A DNA stretch of 64,000 nt from Mactra quadrangularis (Eukaryota; Mollusca; Bivalvia; Venerida; Mactridae), in assembly GCA_025267735.1 (NCBI GenBank), contig CM046300.1, positions 30,823,322 through 30,887,321 of the forward strand, written 5' to 3'. Position numbers and translations under genes: made by a program. Numbering within the stretch: position 1 is the stretch's first letter; each line of letters starts with the position of its first letter. A model generated the notes under the pieces. The model searched no databases. It had not been told where the DNA came from and saw only the letters and a program-made list of their open reading frames with translations. This document shows positions 1-12,270 of this stretch, one piece after another.

Positions 1-59
1 GACACATTTTTTCATCCCGCGTCGCTGGGAAAGAATTATTTCTTGTTTAAATATCAAAT

Positions 60-312
60 CGTGACGTGAAACGTGGTCATTTGTCTCAAATCGTAGGTCA
101 AATCGCAGTAGATCGCAACAAAGCGGCTTTGTCGTGGGAGATCTTAACAGGACGTAACGGAACGTGGTGGAGCGTGGAAGCCAATCGTGTTGATCGCAAC
201 AAAGCGTAACAGAACGTGATGCAAATCGTGGGCTCGATCGTGGCAAAGCGCAGTAGAGCGCAACAAAACGTGCTGATTTCGTAAGAAAGCGTAACAGAAC
301 GTGGAGTATACC
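60..312. repeat. Degenerate short-unit tandem repeat
   Basis: Words such as GATCGCAACAAAGCG, GTAACAGAACGTG and ATCGTGG recur in imperfect order through this stretch, which is richer in G and C than its surroundings. No reading frame is supported. It looks like a decayed minisatellite; family unknown. Confidence 0.5.
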
Positions 313-320
313 ATTTAATC

Positions 321-2077
321 GTAGAGCTCCCCGATTTTTTAGCCTCTGGCTAATCGGGGAGATCGTGGCCAGATGTAAACCTAGCATTAAGTCGAGTAGC
401 GCTCAGTTTAGGGCCCGGCTAGGGGCTTTGATAGATACGTCCAAAGAGGTTTCTCTTTATGACTTTGATAGATAGTCAGGAAAAATGTTGAGCCGTATAC
501 GGCTGTACGAGTGTGTGTGGCTTATAGATATTTGGTGCTTTTCACAAAAATTGTTACGAAAAAAATCTTCGTAAGTCAGTTTCGTATAATAAGCACATCA
601 CAGTTAAAAAGATAATAAGCATAACTATGATATGATATTCAAAACGTAAACACAATTCTACACAATTTGTTTACTAATTAGAATTGATAAGCCAAAAAAT
701 GAGCGTATTATTAATGTTTCTTGCTTTTTACTTACTAAGATTTTTTTCGTAAGATTTTTTTGTGAAAAGCACCTCTTGCATTTAACATATTTACACATGT
801 ACGAGTATATGCTTGTTGTCAGAAAAAATAATTATTTGCCAACTGACAGTGTTGTGTGTTGAAACCTCGGTATTTTTTATAATGAGACAATTATTGTGCA
901 AGAACCTGGCACTGCCAAAGCGTCTTGAACATTACAACCGAATCATATCGCATTTGGGAAGTTTTACGAAACCTGGCCGTAGATAACTAGTATGGTCATA
1001 GTGACTATTGTCCTTTAAGTGTTGTTTTTGTAAGTATTCTCATTTCATCTAAGTTTACAATAGTATTCATTCCATGACATTTTAACTGTTCCGCTCACCT
1101 AAATAGTTACCCATTACCAAAACCATCAACGTTTCAAACATTTTAAATGTAAACACCCCAATTTGTCTAAATTGATTTTGGCATCTTTGCTAATACAAAC
1201 ACCAGTACTAATGAAACCTAAAGTGCTAATGTTGTCCAACATGTACAAACAGTTAAGGTTTGGTTTTAGAAAGAGTACATTCTACCTTCCTGTGTCATAA
1301 AATCATTTTTATTTTACATTCGTTTACATCATTCACCATATGATGTATACCTTAGAGTAAGTTTTCATTCATTCACATTTGTACAACGCCTTAAGGATTG
1401 GATTATTTCGATTATATGCTCTCACGGGAGTAGTTTGTTTTGTAATGACATTTGTTTTGTGAATAGAATGTCAGGTACAGCTTTTATTGAGAATTTTATA
1501 TGTCAAAAAATGGCCACATTGTCAAATGCAGATAAAATATGGGCCACATCTCCTGGACACATCACATGTGTTGTCTTTGACCTATGAATATGGTAGTTTT
1601 GTGCATTGTTAAAACTTGTGACTATTTATAGAGCATTAACACACAGTGGTAGGAAGGATTTTAGCCGTAGAATTTTTTTCTCAACTTACCTCCACGAAAG
1701 GTATGTTTGTCATATGCAGTAGTCAAACGCAACACATAGAGTTTGCAGACAGACAAACATCTACTTAGCTTACTTGAGACGTTCGCGGCATTGAATATAT
1801 TATTTGTATAATAATGTAGCAAACACAATAATATTCTAGACGCATTAGGATACATTACATTGTTTTTTCTTAGAAAAACAAGCGAAATGATATTGTTTGT
1901 TAAACATTGACAATTGTATAATCTCAGGAGGGTATATATAAAGTGTTGTTTAGCTAAGAAAATGTGCGAAGAATCTCGGAAGAGAGCATAGAAAGTTTTG
2001 GTGACCGTTCAGTAAACATTTATACGTCGAAATATGGTTTACTCATTTTTGGAAGTTTTTTCTTGGGGGGGGGGGGG
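321..2077. other. AT-rich DNA with no supported gene
   Basis: Both strands show only short frames with no recognisable domain. Around 1640-1720 a fragment resembles the internal part of the SINE at 2078-2330 (shared words GTGGTAGGA, CCGTAGAA and CTCCACGAAAG), so this is at least partly repeat debris. Confidence 0.5.
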
Positions 2078-2330
2078 GTTAACGCCTAGCAACATATTGT
2101 ATAGGTTATATCACGGCGATAAGTCCACCAACTCACTGTTGCTGAAAAGGCTAAATTTCTGGATTTAGCTGTTAACCAACTACTAGGCGCAAGTCAGTGA
2201 CTGACTACTGCCCCACATGATTTAGAATCAGTGGTAGGAGGGAGATTGACCGTAGAAATTACTTCATGACCAAGCTCCACGAAAGTGCGCCCCGGGAATC
2301 GAACCTACGACCCCTCGATCAGTAGAATAA
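2078..2330 (-). repeat. tRNA-derived SINE, copy of the GTTAAACCC-ended family
   Basis: Read on the minus strand, the element starts with a tRNA-like head whose B box lies near 2297-2312 (GGTTCGATTCCCGGGG) and ends with the GGCGTTAA tail shared with the copy at 54711-55017. The internal body (CCAACTACTAGGCGC, GTCAGTGACTGAC) matches that copy. The tail runs into a G/C homopolymer at 2064-2078 rather than poly-A. Confidence 0.6.
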
Positions 2331-2912
2331 TGTGAATGTAAAATGAAATATGAAACACAGTTGACTACATGAATGATAACGAGATAACCATAGATATCGA
2401 AATAGTAACTTTGAACTCTTAAAAGCGTTCAAAAATTCCTTCCAACAGTACTTTCAGTACTATGATTATTGGATTTAATGCTGCGTAAACGCTAGTAGAC
2501 CGAAAACTTCTCTATATACTTTATTAATTCAGGAACATCGACAATAATAAACTATCACCAACCCGGGCGAGGCTCAAACCTGCCACCCCTTCTTCTGAAA
2601 CAAAAGATTTAAAATCCTGTGTATGACCTTCTGCGCAATTGACATTAACTTAATTCAAAAGTCAATTCAGCGGTCCGAAAAAGAGCAAGGTCTACCGGCA
2701 TTGAAAATGGACATTGTATCAAATTTACTTACTACAATGTACAATACATAATGTTCTGTCTCGGAACTGAGTCGACCATCTAGGCTTGAAAACGCAATAT
2801 ACATTATGATTACGAAAACCATATTTCATAGTAATTATATATGATATTATAATAAACAGACTATATGTTGTTTATAAGAGACCTTATGACTTATCTTGTT
2901 TATAACAGTATT
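2331..2912. other. AT-rich DNA with no supported gene
   Basis: No reading frame with a recognisable domain. A tRNA-like or SINE remnant may lie near 2555-2610 (CACCAACCCGGGCGAGGCTC), too short to assign. Confidence 0.4.
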
Positions 2913-3227
2913 CATGGGTGGATCCAGGTTTTTTTCTAGGGATGGTCCGAACTTTTCTAGGGGTGGTCTGAACTTTTCTAGGGGGGGGGGGGGGTCCGAA
3001 CCTCGAACCACAACCACATTATACACATTTTGCAGAAAAATGCAACATATTGATAATAAAAACTACATAACCATTAAATCTTTGTTAAGCACCGAGAAAA
3101 ATTGCTTCATGCTACTTAAAAATGTCTTAGAGGCAAGAAATACACTACTGGACAGGTACATTTTCCAAATTCTAGGGGGGAGGATCCGAACCTCCCTGAC
3201 CCCCCTCCCCCGCTGGATCCACCCATG
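2913..3227 (+). mobile_element. hAT-like MITE, copy 1
   Basis: The ends are near-perfect inverted repeats (CATGGGTGGATCCAG and CTGGATCCACCCATG). The GGATCCAGG-type terminus is common in hAT-derived MITEs. Inside are G-homopolymer blocks each followed by GGTCCGAAC. Two diverged copies lie at 5821-6076 (same orientation) and 9647-9930 (inverted). No transposase frame is present; the open frame across it is simply the translated repeat. Confidence 0.65.
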
Positions 3228-3905
3228 AGTGTTGTTAGTGCCTGCATGAACAACATACTTGCTAAACATGATGTGTGTGTTGCGCGCCGATTTGGTAAAA
3301 GTTTGGCGTCTTTGGCCATACTCCTAAGGTATATAATCCCTAACTAAAAACTCTGCTTTATGGCAATAAATAGTTTTATTTGTTTGAACATCGTATTTCT
3401 TAACTTTTTACCGTGTTAGATGTTTTAATAATGTCAACATAGACTTTTTATGGACATATCTAAAAGTATTCTATTTTCATGTGCAAGGGAGGTAATTACT
3501 AAGTCCTGTCAAAGTTTGTGTCAAATATTTTTGAAATCTAATCCATGCCAAATGATTAACACAATGTGATGAATGAAAGAATGGAAAATATCATGTTTTG
3601 TTAGTTTTTATCATACTTTCACAAAATATTTTTTAACTATGGGTGGCGTTAGGGATTGTATACCTACCTAAACAGTGCTTACGGAACGCTTAGCTACTTT
3701 CATTCGATAAGGGAAATAACTGCTGCAGGTAGTTTGGTCCTAGTTCATCTGCGTAGAAGATCGCCGAGGAAGTTCCGAATGGTCTTAGGCATCAGAATTT
3801 TATTTGCTGTATGTTCATGTCTTGAAACTGTGTTACCCCTGATAGTAAACATTGCTGGGATTATTATACTAACCTTGACTTTATTGGTCGCGTGACAGCA
3901 AATGT
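3228..3905. repeat. Old dispersed duplication, partner of 6540-6880
   Basis: Words such as GTTAGTGCCTGCATGAACAA, TTTGGTAAAA and TTGGTCGCGTGACA recur in the same order in 6540-6880. Both copies lie directly beside a MITE copy, so the MITE and its flank may have been duplicated together. A 79-codon frame at 3656-3895 is not preserved in the partner, so I do not call it a gene. Confidence 0.45.
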
Positions 3906-5041
3906 GTTGTTATACATCTTTAATGATTATTAAAATTAGTAATAATTGATTCTAACGTAGTTATTATGACATTGATAAAAGACATCTATACTCTATTATG
4001 ATGCGTGGGCGAAGGCTTTAATCTCAATATGTGTTATAATCTATAGATTAACACCATTCCGATCACCTTCCTAGACGATATCTGTATCACCATTAACAGA
4101 ATCACGGAATCACCCGAACGGTAACTCGGAACACAAAAGTCCGAATCTAGATATTTTTGTCTTCGGACAAAAAAAGGCTAGAGGTTTTGTGTAAAAATGA
4201 ATTTACAAGCCAAAATCAGAAAATACCTTATTAATACATGGATTCAAATGAGTGACCATATATTGATAAATACGACTTTAGCATTGCAATGTTGTCCGAA
4301 AATTATACTGGTTGACCAATTAAATCAACGGTATGGAACTAGGTTGTTTAAACCTATCCTCATGAAAAGTTGAAACTTAGTATGATTTACCCATTTTTAT
4401 AAGTTATAGAAATTAATCAACACTTTTAATATATGGTCAAATTACATGTCATAAGATATAGATTCATGCAGTTTAATATACTAGGTCTACATGAATATTA
4501 TTTTTTTCTGTTCTGAATCACTTTTTACTAGTTTGTCCAAAGTATAGAAATTTAAGAATAAATTGTTTACCACATTATTATTGTTCCTGGCAGACTATTA
4601 ACAAATTCATTTTTCTAATGAAAACTTCTTACTCCAAAACTATAAAATCACTCGAAAATTTTATTCACTTGGCTAATTTACAAAGAGAAAAATAAAAGTA
4701 TTATTAACCTGTTAACTTTTATCCATGTAAATCACTTTTCTCCTTTATTTAACATATTTATGTTCTTTTCCCATTTCTTCTCCTTTTCTCTTTTTTCATA
4801 TTTTTATGTATGTATTTTTTTTTTAAACTGTACATATTGTATTGGCAAAAAACTATTATGTTTGTGCTAAATAAGATATTGAACTTGAACTTGTACGATC
4901 AAACCTTAAACTTGAGGTGTGATTTACAATGTAATTAAAAGCATATTACAAAATGCTCCACTATTTTACGCTACAGCTGATTCGATGATTTTCGTTTTCC
5001 AATGTTCTTGTACACTCAGGTCATATTAAGTGAACATTACA
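3906..5041. other. AT-rich DNA with no supported gene
   Basis: Only short frames and homopolymer runs are seen. No RNA gene, repeat family or domain could be recognised. Confidence 0.5.
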
Positions 5042-5376
5042 TGTACCAATTAAGCATGATGGGTGGGAGATGGTGGATATTGTTACTTATTGTTATTTTC
5101 GGAATTAAATAATGGTTGTTATTTCATAATAAGATTATATTATATCATCGTCTATACAGTGTTTTATTTCAAAAGTAACAGTAATAGACAGGTTGATTTT
5201 TTTTGTTAAGTGAATAGTACCAATAAAGCATGATGGGTGGGCGATGGTGGATATTGTTACTAATCGGTATTACGTTGAATTACTTAATGGTTAATATTTC
5301 ATAATAAGTTAAAATATTACCGTCTTTACTATGTTTTATTTCACCAGTAATAGATAGATAGGTTGATTTAGAGAGA
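5042..5376. repeat. Two-copy tandem duplication, about 175 bp per unit
   Basis: The unit beginning GTACCAATTAAGCATGATGG at about 5041 recurs as GTACCAATAAAGCATGATGG at about 5218. The words GGTGGATATTGTTACT, ATTTCATAATAAG and CAGGTTGATTT/TAGGTTGATTT keep the same order. The divergence indicates an old event. Confidence 0.6.
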
Positions 5377-5820
5377 CATAATATAAATAAAGAGTCTACT
5401 GTCATCATAACCAGACTCAAGCAAGCAATGTTAAGAAAGGCGAAGATGATCACCAGCTGCAGTATCATCCTTGTACAGAGAGCCTTCCTCACCAGAATGT
5501 CAACTTCTAGACGCATTACGTTTGTTTAGTCCCAGCTGATGACTGCACATTGTGTTTTTATCTAAACACTCCCATAAGAGGTGTCAGATAATTCAACATC
5601 ATTTGCCACATGATTGCTCATAAACTTGCAATCATGAATAGCCCAACATGATAAATCTTTCAGTGCATTTCCTTGGTTTTTTATGATGATAAATGTAATT
5701 GATGACCAAACATTCGCCCCCGTAACGTAAAAAAGTACAATATCGTTATTTAATCATATATATCAAGTTGGTACCTTTTCTTTGAGGGGACGCATTGTAC
5801 ATACTTATTCTAGACATTAG
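5377..5820. other. No supported gene
   Basis: A 78-codon minus frame (5280-5516) is rich in hydrophobic residues but overlaps the tandem duplication and shows no domain. Nothing else is recognisable. Confidence 0.4.
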
Positions 5821-6076
5821 CAGGGCCGGATCCAGGTGTTTTTCTAGGGGGGGGGGGTGTCCAAACTTTCGAACCACAATAACATTATACACTGTTTGCA
5901 GAATTACGCAACATATTGATAAAAACAACATAACCATTAGATCTATACATGTATTAAGAAAGAGAAAGACTACTTCATGCTACTTAAAAATGGCTCACAG
6001 TTTAAAAAAGCACTCATGTACGGAAATTCCAAGGGGGGGTCCGGGCCCCCCTGAATCCTCTCCTAGATCCGCCCAT
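5821..6076 (+). mobile_element. hAT-like MITE, copy 2
   Basis: It starts CAGGGCCGGATCCAGG and ends TAGATCCGCCCATG, with the same internal order as 2913-3227: a G-run, ACCACAATAACATTATACAC, GCAACATATTGATAAAAAC and TTCATGCTACTTAAAAATG. It is non-coding and non-autonomous. The flanks share ATTAG, but a full 8-bp target duplication is not clear. Confidence 0.6.
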
Positions 6077-6185
6077 GATTAGACACACAAATCAATTTAG
6101 ATTCGTAATCCTTTCTTCAACTAAAACCTTGACACAACTTTCTTCATAAGTCAAAAATGTTCATACTTATATAATCATATATATA

Positions 6186-6190
6186 TACAA

Positions 6191-6260
<70 letters not shown>

Positions 6261-6290
6261 CATATATATACAAATGTATATCAAATACAC
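6186..6290. repeat. (TA)n microsatellite
   Basis: Almost pure TA dinucleotides run from about 6195 to 6257, flanked by two ATACAAATGTATAT words. No gene. Confidence 0.9.
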
Positions 6291-6398
6291 TCACGGTTTA
6301 AAACATGTGAGCTACTATTGTAACATTAAATAAAAAACATTACAAAATTTTAATCTATTTGAAGATGATAATAATTATCTCTTTTTCATTTTCAACAG

Positions 6399-6526
6399 AC
6401 AAGGAAATCGATGCGATTTCTAAATGTCTTGAAACAATACAAATGCCATTGGAAATGCTAGACAAATCTGACTTTACAGCAGGTGATATCAATGAATTTC
6501 AAGGTCGAAACTTTGTTATGCAATAA
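6399..6526 (+). CDS. Candidate host exon (weak)
   Basis: A pyrimidine tract ending TTTCAACAG precedes position 6399. The frame that follows is open for about 41 codons to TAA at 6524-6526 and has a normal-looking composition (…DAISKCLETIQMPLEMLDKS…, then an FTAGDINEF stretch). It could be a terminal exon, or an internal exon using the poor donor CAAG|GTCGAA. No partner exon was recognised in the window and no family is identified. A chance frame remains possible. Confidence 0.25.
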
Positions 6527-6539
6527 TGGACATTATGAC

Positions 6540-6880
6540 TATCTTATTGTTGGTGCCTTCATGAACCAAATACTTGCTTGCTATACATGCTGAAATGTGA
6601 GTGTAAAGTTAATTGTGTCTTGAATTATTTGGTAAAAATTGGGCCTTTTAGTACACATCCCTCATAGAACTTAAGTTACGCATTACTACTTTTCATTCAG
6701 TAACAAGAAATAGCGGCTACGTGGAGAATAGTCTTTTGGTGTTAAAATGATTTTTCTTCATTTGATGTCCTGAAACGTAATGACCTCTGCGCAGTCAGTG
6801 GATTGTTAGTTAACGTGTCTGTGCTCATTGTTCCGGCCTTGACGTTAGATCTTGCGTGACAAAATGGTCTTGTATTTTTA
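6540..6880. repeat. Second copy of the 3228-3905 duplication
   Basis: It shares ordered words with 3228-3905 (GTTGGTGCCTTCATGAAC, TTTGGTAAAAATTGG, CTTGCGTGACA). No open frame survives in both copies. Confidence 0.45.
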
Positions 6881-7108
6881 TAAACAGTGGAATATACTGG
6901 TTAACCAATTAACGCACATGTAGGCCACTGCAACACTTGTAAAACACCACACGCGTTAAGTGGGGAAATGTTGTGATTTACCCATTTATATATTAAATAT
7001 ATATAACTATTATATCATAAAACAGCCAGTGTACACGAAGAGAAATACAAAATTAATCAAATCTGAAGGCATTAACCTATGGACATTTTATTTCAAAAAT
7101 AGTTAGTA

Positions 7109-8617
7109 CAGTCCAACTTGAGCTAACGGACACCTCTTGACAACGGACACCTGTGGACAACGGACACATCAATTTTTCCCCATCAAAAATGCTCTTTAAA
7201 TTACTTCTGGACAGCGGACACCTGTCGTCTGCGGACAGCGGACACCTGTATTGTCTCCCAAATCAATAATATTACCCCAAACAACGGACACGCGGAAGTT
7301 ACCAATTAACAAGTGACACTTTGTATAAGAGGCGTCATGTATATAAAACAGCGGTAACCCGTTGGCGAACACGTGACTTAATCATGATAAAGGTTTATAC
7401 AACGAGGTGATAATCCTATGATTTAATGACTAAAATGTTTTTATAGCACTTTAATTGCGTGTTAATTTGTTAAAACTGTCTGCAAAAAGTATTTTGCTCG
7501 TCTTAGTTCTCGTAATTGGCGTGAAATTTATAGACATTTTGAGCAAGCAAATATACGGACATTGCAGGATATTTTACCTGTCAAATTACGATCAAAAGTC
7601 AGTATACACAGTCATATCCCTTGTTGTATAAGCTTTCATTTGATGTATAAATTAAAACATTACCAAAAAAAGTCTGACTTGCAAGTAAAGTTATTGAGTC
7701 GTAGGTCTCAAAATTTCAAACCAAAAAAAGCCGCCATTACGCAATTCATTGTTTACCTTTCAGTAACATCGTCATTTATCCATTAATATACATTCAAGTA
7801 AATGCAATAACAGGGCGCTTTTGGGTTTAAAAATTATTTAAAAACATTGGTTTAACTTATTTTACTCAATTTTAAATTGCATATCTATCAAAGATTTCTA
7901 AAATGTTGGTCTAAAAACTTACCTCATAGTACGAATATCGGCGATTTTCGTTAATACACAATTGAGACATTTTTTGTTTTTATTTTTTTCCAGGATTACT
8001 TTAAATGATATTCATCGGACTAATGATGTAAGAATGAAGCAATTTAATTTTCAAAGTTATAATAGTCAAGCACAATCATTAATTCATTTATTTTTGTCGT
8101 CTCACTTTACAAAACTGAACAGATTTTCGGACATGCAAAATTTCGGATACGTGATTTTTTTTAGTTCATGGATAGAATACAACCCTTTTATTTAATGTAA
8201 TTTCACTTGTCTACACTTCTTCAGACTTAGCTCTATTATGAGCTCTTAAAGATTTGACTTCCCCTTGAAATTTTGGTCAAACTAGAGCCCAGATATTCAC
8301 TTTACAGTCTTAATGAGTTTGCCAAAAGAGCGCACTTATTTGACATCATAACAAAGGGTTGATTATTTAGGTTAGATTAGTTGAATGGGTACAAATGTGA
8401 GACTTTTGCATTAGTTCTGTTCTGTTGTGCTCTGCAAAGCTAAATAATAACTAAGTACAGTTGTTTATATGTTTGGAGTAAGTACTGGCTTATGCCCGGG
8501 AAGCAATTTCTACATTATATGAGGCATGTCCATCAGAACCTGTCCATAGAGGACACCTGTCCACAAAGGACACTTTTGGATTTTCCCGTGACTGTCCTTT
8601 GTTCACAGGTTAGACTG
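7109..8617. mobile_element. Non-autonomous pogo/Tigger-like DNA transposon
   Basis: The left end reads TA|CAGTCCAACTTGAGC and the right end, on the other strand, TA|CAGTCTAACCTGTG. This gives inverted CAGTCYAAC termini with TA on both sides (7107-7108 and 8618-8619), as in the pogo/Tc1 superfamily. Inside the left end GGACAACGGACACCTG-like words repeat at least five times (7120-7300), with related words near the right end (8530-8585). No DDE transposase frame could be found; two short frames (7562-7786, 7962-8195) show no motif. Confidence 0.5.
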
Positions 8618-8619
8618 TA

Positions 8620-9646
8620 TTTGTGAACAATGTGTTTATATCACGAAGTAATGTTCCATTAAATAAGTGCATTTTTTACTTGGTGCATTTATCTAAGAAA
8701 AGAGTATATAGTCTAAATGTCAAAAATGGGGATGAATGAATATATACAGAAATTTTTCCTTTACATGTATTACATTGCATATTTGTTAAATCAACACCCT
8801 TATCTACTGAGCCACACGTACTGAGCAGTTTATTTTGTTTTCATAAAAATGAATACTTTGAAACTGCATTTACAATATTGCGGACTCATGTGTTTTTTCA
8901 AGGAGCGAATGCGTCCAAAATTGAAAGTACAATGAAAGACCATGTTTACAAAATTGATCTATACCGATATAACGAAAACATGAAGTTTAGTTTATACATA
9001 AATAAATTACCTTGAGACAGAAAAGGTCATATTTAAAGTACACACATATATATGACCTTCTTAATAAACTGTGCATTAGGAATAGTTTAAATATTACAAC
9101 AGAAATAACCACCGTGTTTTGCCGTGAAACCATAATATAGTTTTGATCACTTGGTTTTAATATTGCTTGTAGAAGCACTGTGCGTGGAAATAATTAAGAA
9201 TTTTAATTCCTTTCTGAAAATGAATTCATAAAATGCATATTCAAATAAAGAAAGAGCTGACACTTTCCTACTCCGAATTTATTTCAATACAGAGATGGCA
9301 TTATCATCACGTTTTAAACATGTGAAAAGAATACAATATATCATGCTTTGGAAGCGTGTTCACGTACATGTCCACATGGTCGTGCATGCATACGATACAG
9401 TAGGGCTTTAATAAAGTCAGAATCTGCAAAAAATATTTGTTTCCTCCTAGCGTAAAAATCACCAGGAAGCGAATCAACTATCATTTCTAAAGCAATTTTC
9501 GCAATGCCTATGGATAATACACATGTTCTGTCACGTTTATAAAACCAAGCGCATATGCATTATATGTATATGCATTATTTAATGTTAACTTCATTTGACT
9601 ATTTTGTGATTCAAGTTCTGAAGCCGTTGTTGTAAACGTTTAAACC
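8620..9646. other. AT-rich DNA with no supported gene
   Basis: No domain, RNA gene or recognisable repeat beyond short homopolymers. Confidence 0.5.
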
Positions 9647-9930
9647 ATAGGCGGGTCTAGCGGGGAATCAGGAGGGTCCGGACCCCCCTAGAATTTCCAA
9701 AATGTACCTGTCCATAAGTGTTTTTCTTTACTGTAAGTCATTTTTAAGCAGCATGAAGCACTTTTTCTCGGTGCTTAACATGGGTTTTATAGTTATGTAT
9801 GGTTTTTTATTATTAATATTTTGCATTATTCTGCAAAATGTGTATACGTAATGTGGTTGTGGTTCAAAAGTTTGGACCCCCCTAGAAAAAGTTCGGACCC
9901 CCCTAGAAAAAAATCCTGGATCCGTCCACT
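9647..9930 (-). mobile_element. hAT-like MITE, copy 3 (inverted)
   Basis: Relative to 2913-3227 this copy is reversed: it ends TCCTGGATCCGTCCACT and carries C-runs (GGACCCCCCTAGAAAAA twice) where copy 1 carries G-runs. Internal words (TGTACCTGTCCA, AGCAGCATGAAGCA, CTCGGTGCTTAACA) match on the opposite strand. Confidence 0.65.
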
Positions 9931-11050
9931 TAAACTATACAATACGTCCAGCAGCATTACTTAACAATTAGATTTGTCCTTAAGCGTCGAACATCATTCT
10001 ATTAATAGACGGTGACCTCTATATTAAGATACACAACTCATCGCAATATTTGGCGATTTGGTACGCAGCAGAATATAGTGCGGCATATGAAGACAAAATA
10101 AATGTTTTTTATCTGTTTTTAATATAATTATTTTTAATTATAAGGTAAATGATGGCTAATAACTACAGGAATATCATTCCATAGATACAAAGTACTTTAA
10201 ACCTCGACGGGTATAGATGCGTAGCAACATCGTGTATTTTACTTTCGTTTTCAATGGTCTGAGTAAAGAATGTCAGATGTAAGCACGTTAAGATGAAGGT
10301 TAAATTAACGCTTTAAGAGTTTTAATTAATGTGAACAATTTGTTCGATAGTTATATTTTATGAAGAAGCCACAAAAAGGACAAACGTACTCAACTTCTTC
10401 AGTACAGTTAAACGGGGAAATTATTCAGAATGTAAACATTGCCACGTGTTTTCAAGTAAATAAACATTTTTTATCTATGATGCTTACTGTTTAGCGTCTT
10501 CGTACAAAAATCAGTAAGTTCGTTTGTGTACGAAACAAAAGAGCGATCAGTAAATCCTGCCCAACCAACTGTCCCAAGACCAAAATCATAATTATTGGAG
10601 CTGGCAGTGGTCTGTAGTCGGCGCTATCCGTGTACAAGAAGCGATTTAAACGAAGTTAGGTTGCATGCGCATGCGCATGACATTTGTGATTATACTTTCC
10701 TTAGCACCAAACTACTACCGTTACGTAATGGACAGTAAATTTGCTCTTGAATATAGATTAGAAAGATTACTAATGCAATTTAAAAACATATCTACATCGC
10801 GTGCACGAGTAGATCAAATTACATATTATACAACTCTTTAACCATAGCTAGGAAACTTGTTTATCAAAGATGTCGTCCTTTCCTTTAACTTGTTCAAAAT
10901 TGTGCTGTTTCGTTAAACAATGTATACAGCAGTTTTTGTTGTTTGTTTTGTAAGTATGACCTAGTGATTTCTTAAAATGCAGATTTGTTTTGTCTCGTGT
11001 CTTTTATCTGGTATTGCATTTCATGTTTCGCTCTACTAGTAGCACAGATC
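9931..11050. other. AT-rich DNA with no supported gene
   Basis: Nothing recognisable apart from a local GCATGCGCATGCGCATG alternating run near 10663-10679. Confidence 0.5.
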
Positions 11051-11150
11051 ACAAGCTGTCGGCATCCCAACATTTTTTTTAAAACACATATCTATACTAT
11101 AGTATATATATGTGTTTAAAAAATTTTGTGGGGACGCCGACAGCCTGTGG
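11051..11150. repeat. 100-bp palindrome (fold-back MITE)
   Basis: The left arm CAAGCTGTCGGCATCCCAAC and the right arm GGGGACGCCGACAGCCTGTG pair across a centre at TATACTATAGTATA, with CACATAT/ATATGTG and T-run/A-run segments pairing between. Probably a small fold-back element; no coding capacity. Confidence 0.65.
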
Positions 11151-11719
11151 AACAGCTCGGATTTGTATACAGTGTATGTTTAAGTCTATTTGTTTTTACC
11201 GACTTGAAATAAAAAATCACAAAAAATTGTTTTAATACTTAAATTAAGAAACCGGCGTAAAAATTACTTTTGTCCAAACAACAAAACGTTTCGAATCAAC
11301 GTGATTTTTTTCAAGGACTTTTGTAGTGCATTGTATGTTCACATTGGCCAATCACATGACCGGCAAATGTCAGACCAATAATGGCACATGCCATTCAATC
11401 AGCCTATTTGAGATTAGAATACTCACTGAAGTCAAGCGCGCTGTCCTTGGAAGTCTATCTTTGATATAAAGACTCTCTATATTCAATTACTAAATTGCAT
11501 GACTAAGGATATGACCTTGTAACGCTGTGACGTCACTTGCGTGATATCATGTGGTTTGTCCAGCATTTCAAAGAATTGTTTACCAGACATTAGGAAATCA
11601 CATTTAAATCCTGTTGTCTGCAAACAATGAAGATCAGATTAAAAAATATCAAAGTAATTTAAAGTCCCTATACCAAGACTGGTGCCGTCCTTGGGCTATG
11701 AAATAAAATTAAGCATTTA
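11151..11719. other. No supported gene
   Basis: Both strands show only short frames. No motif was recognised. Confidence 0.45.
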
Positions 11720-11928
11720 GGCCACAACAAGATGATCATGTGTTCTACGGATTTTTCTGGAAAAAATGGGGCGAGCGAGCGAAGAAAAAAATCTTCATGC
11801 AGTTGCTTTATATAGCGGTTTGACCAAATTTCTATGAGTGAGCGAGGAAATAAACATATTTTTTGTGCAAACCGTCAAAATTAAGGTGCGAGCGAATCCA
11901 TAGAACATATGATCAACGTTTTGTGGCC
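11720..11928. mobile_element. PIF/Harbinger-like MITE with TTA target duplication
   Basis: The termini GGCCACAACAAGATGATCAT and, inverted, GGCCACAAAACGTTGATCAT bound a 209-bp non-coding element. TTA lies on both sides (11717-11719 and 11929-11931), the 3-bp target typical of PIF/Harbinger. Two GCGAGCGAG-like words repeat inside. The larger element at 17823-19675 shares the termini. Confidence 0.6.
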
Positions 11929-12139
11929 TTAGCTGGAGAAAATTTTATATGTTTTAAATGAGCTTAAAAGACTTGTTACCGAAAGAGAAAATGTAATTTT
12001 ACTCCGTTTAAACCATGTATTTGAAAGTAAAAGTAGACCAAAACAGAAAGTGGAAACTGTGGAAATAGAATGCCAATACTTAGAATCAAAGCACTGAAAG
12101 TACTGGGGTATTCATTGTGTTTAAATTTATTCAATTTTT

Positions 12140-12270
12140 GTTTGGTTTTATGCTGTAGAAACACCTTATAAAGGTTATATCACAGCGGTCAGTCCACCTA
12201 CTCACTGTTCCTGAAGAGGCTTTATCTCTGGATTTAGCTGTTAACAAACTACTAGGTGCACTATGACTAC
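12140..12270 (-). repeat. Truncated tRNA-derived SINE
   Basis: Words TATATCACAGCGGTCAGTCC, CTACTCACTG and GGATTTAGCTGTTAAC match the body of the SINE at 54711-55017. The tRNA-like head is missing. Confidence 0.55.

Noticed and set aside
2896..3228. 110-codon frame
   Set aside because: It is the translated hAT-like MITE with its G-runs; copies at 5821 and 9647 do not keep the frame.
7109..8617. CRISPR-like array in the repeated GGACAACGGACACC words
   Set aside because: Repeats are short, irregularly spaced and confined to transposon ends; the host is eukaryotic.
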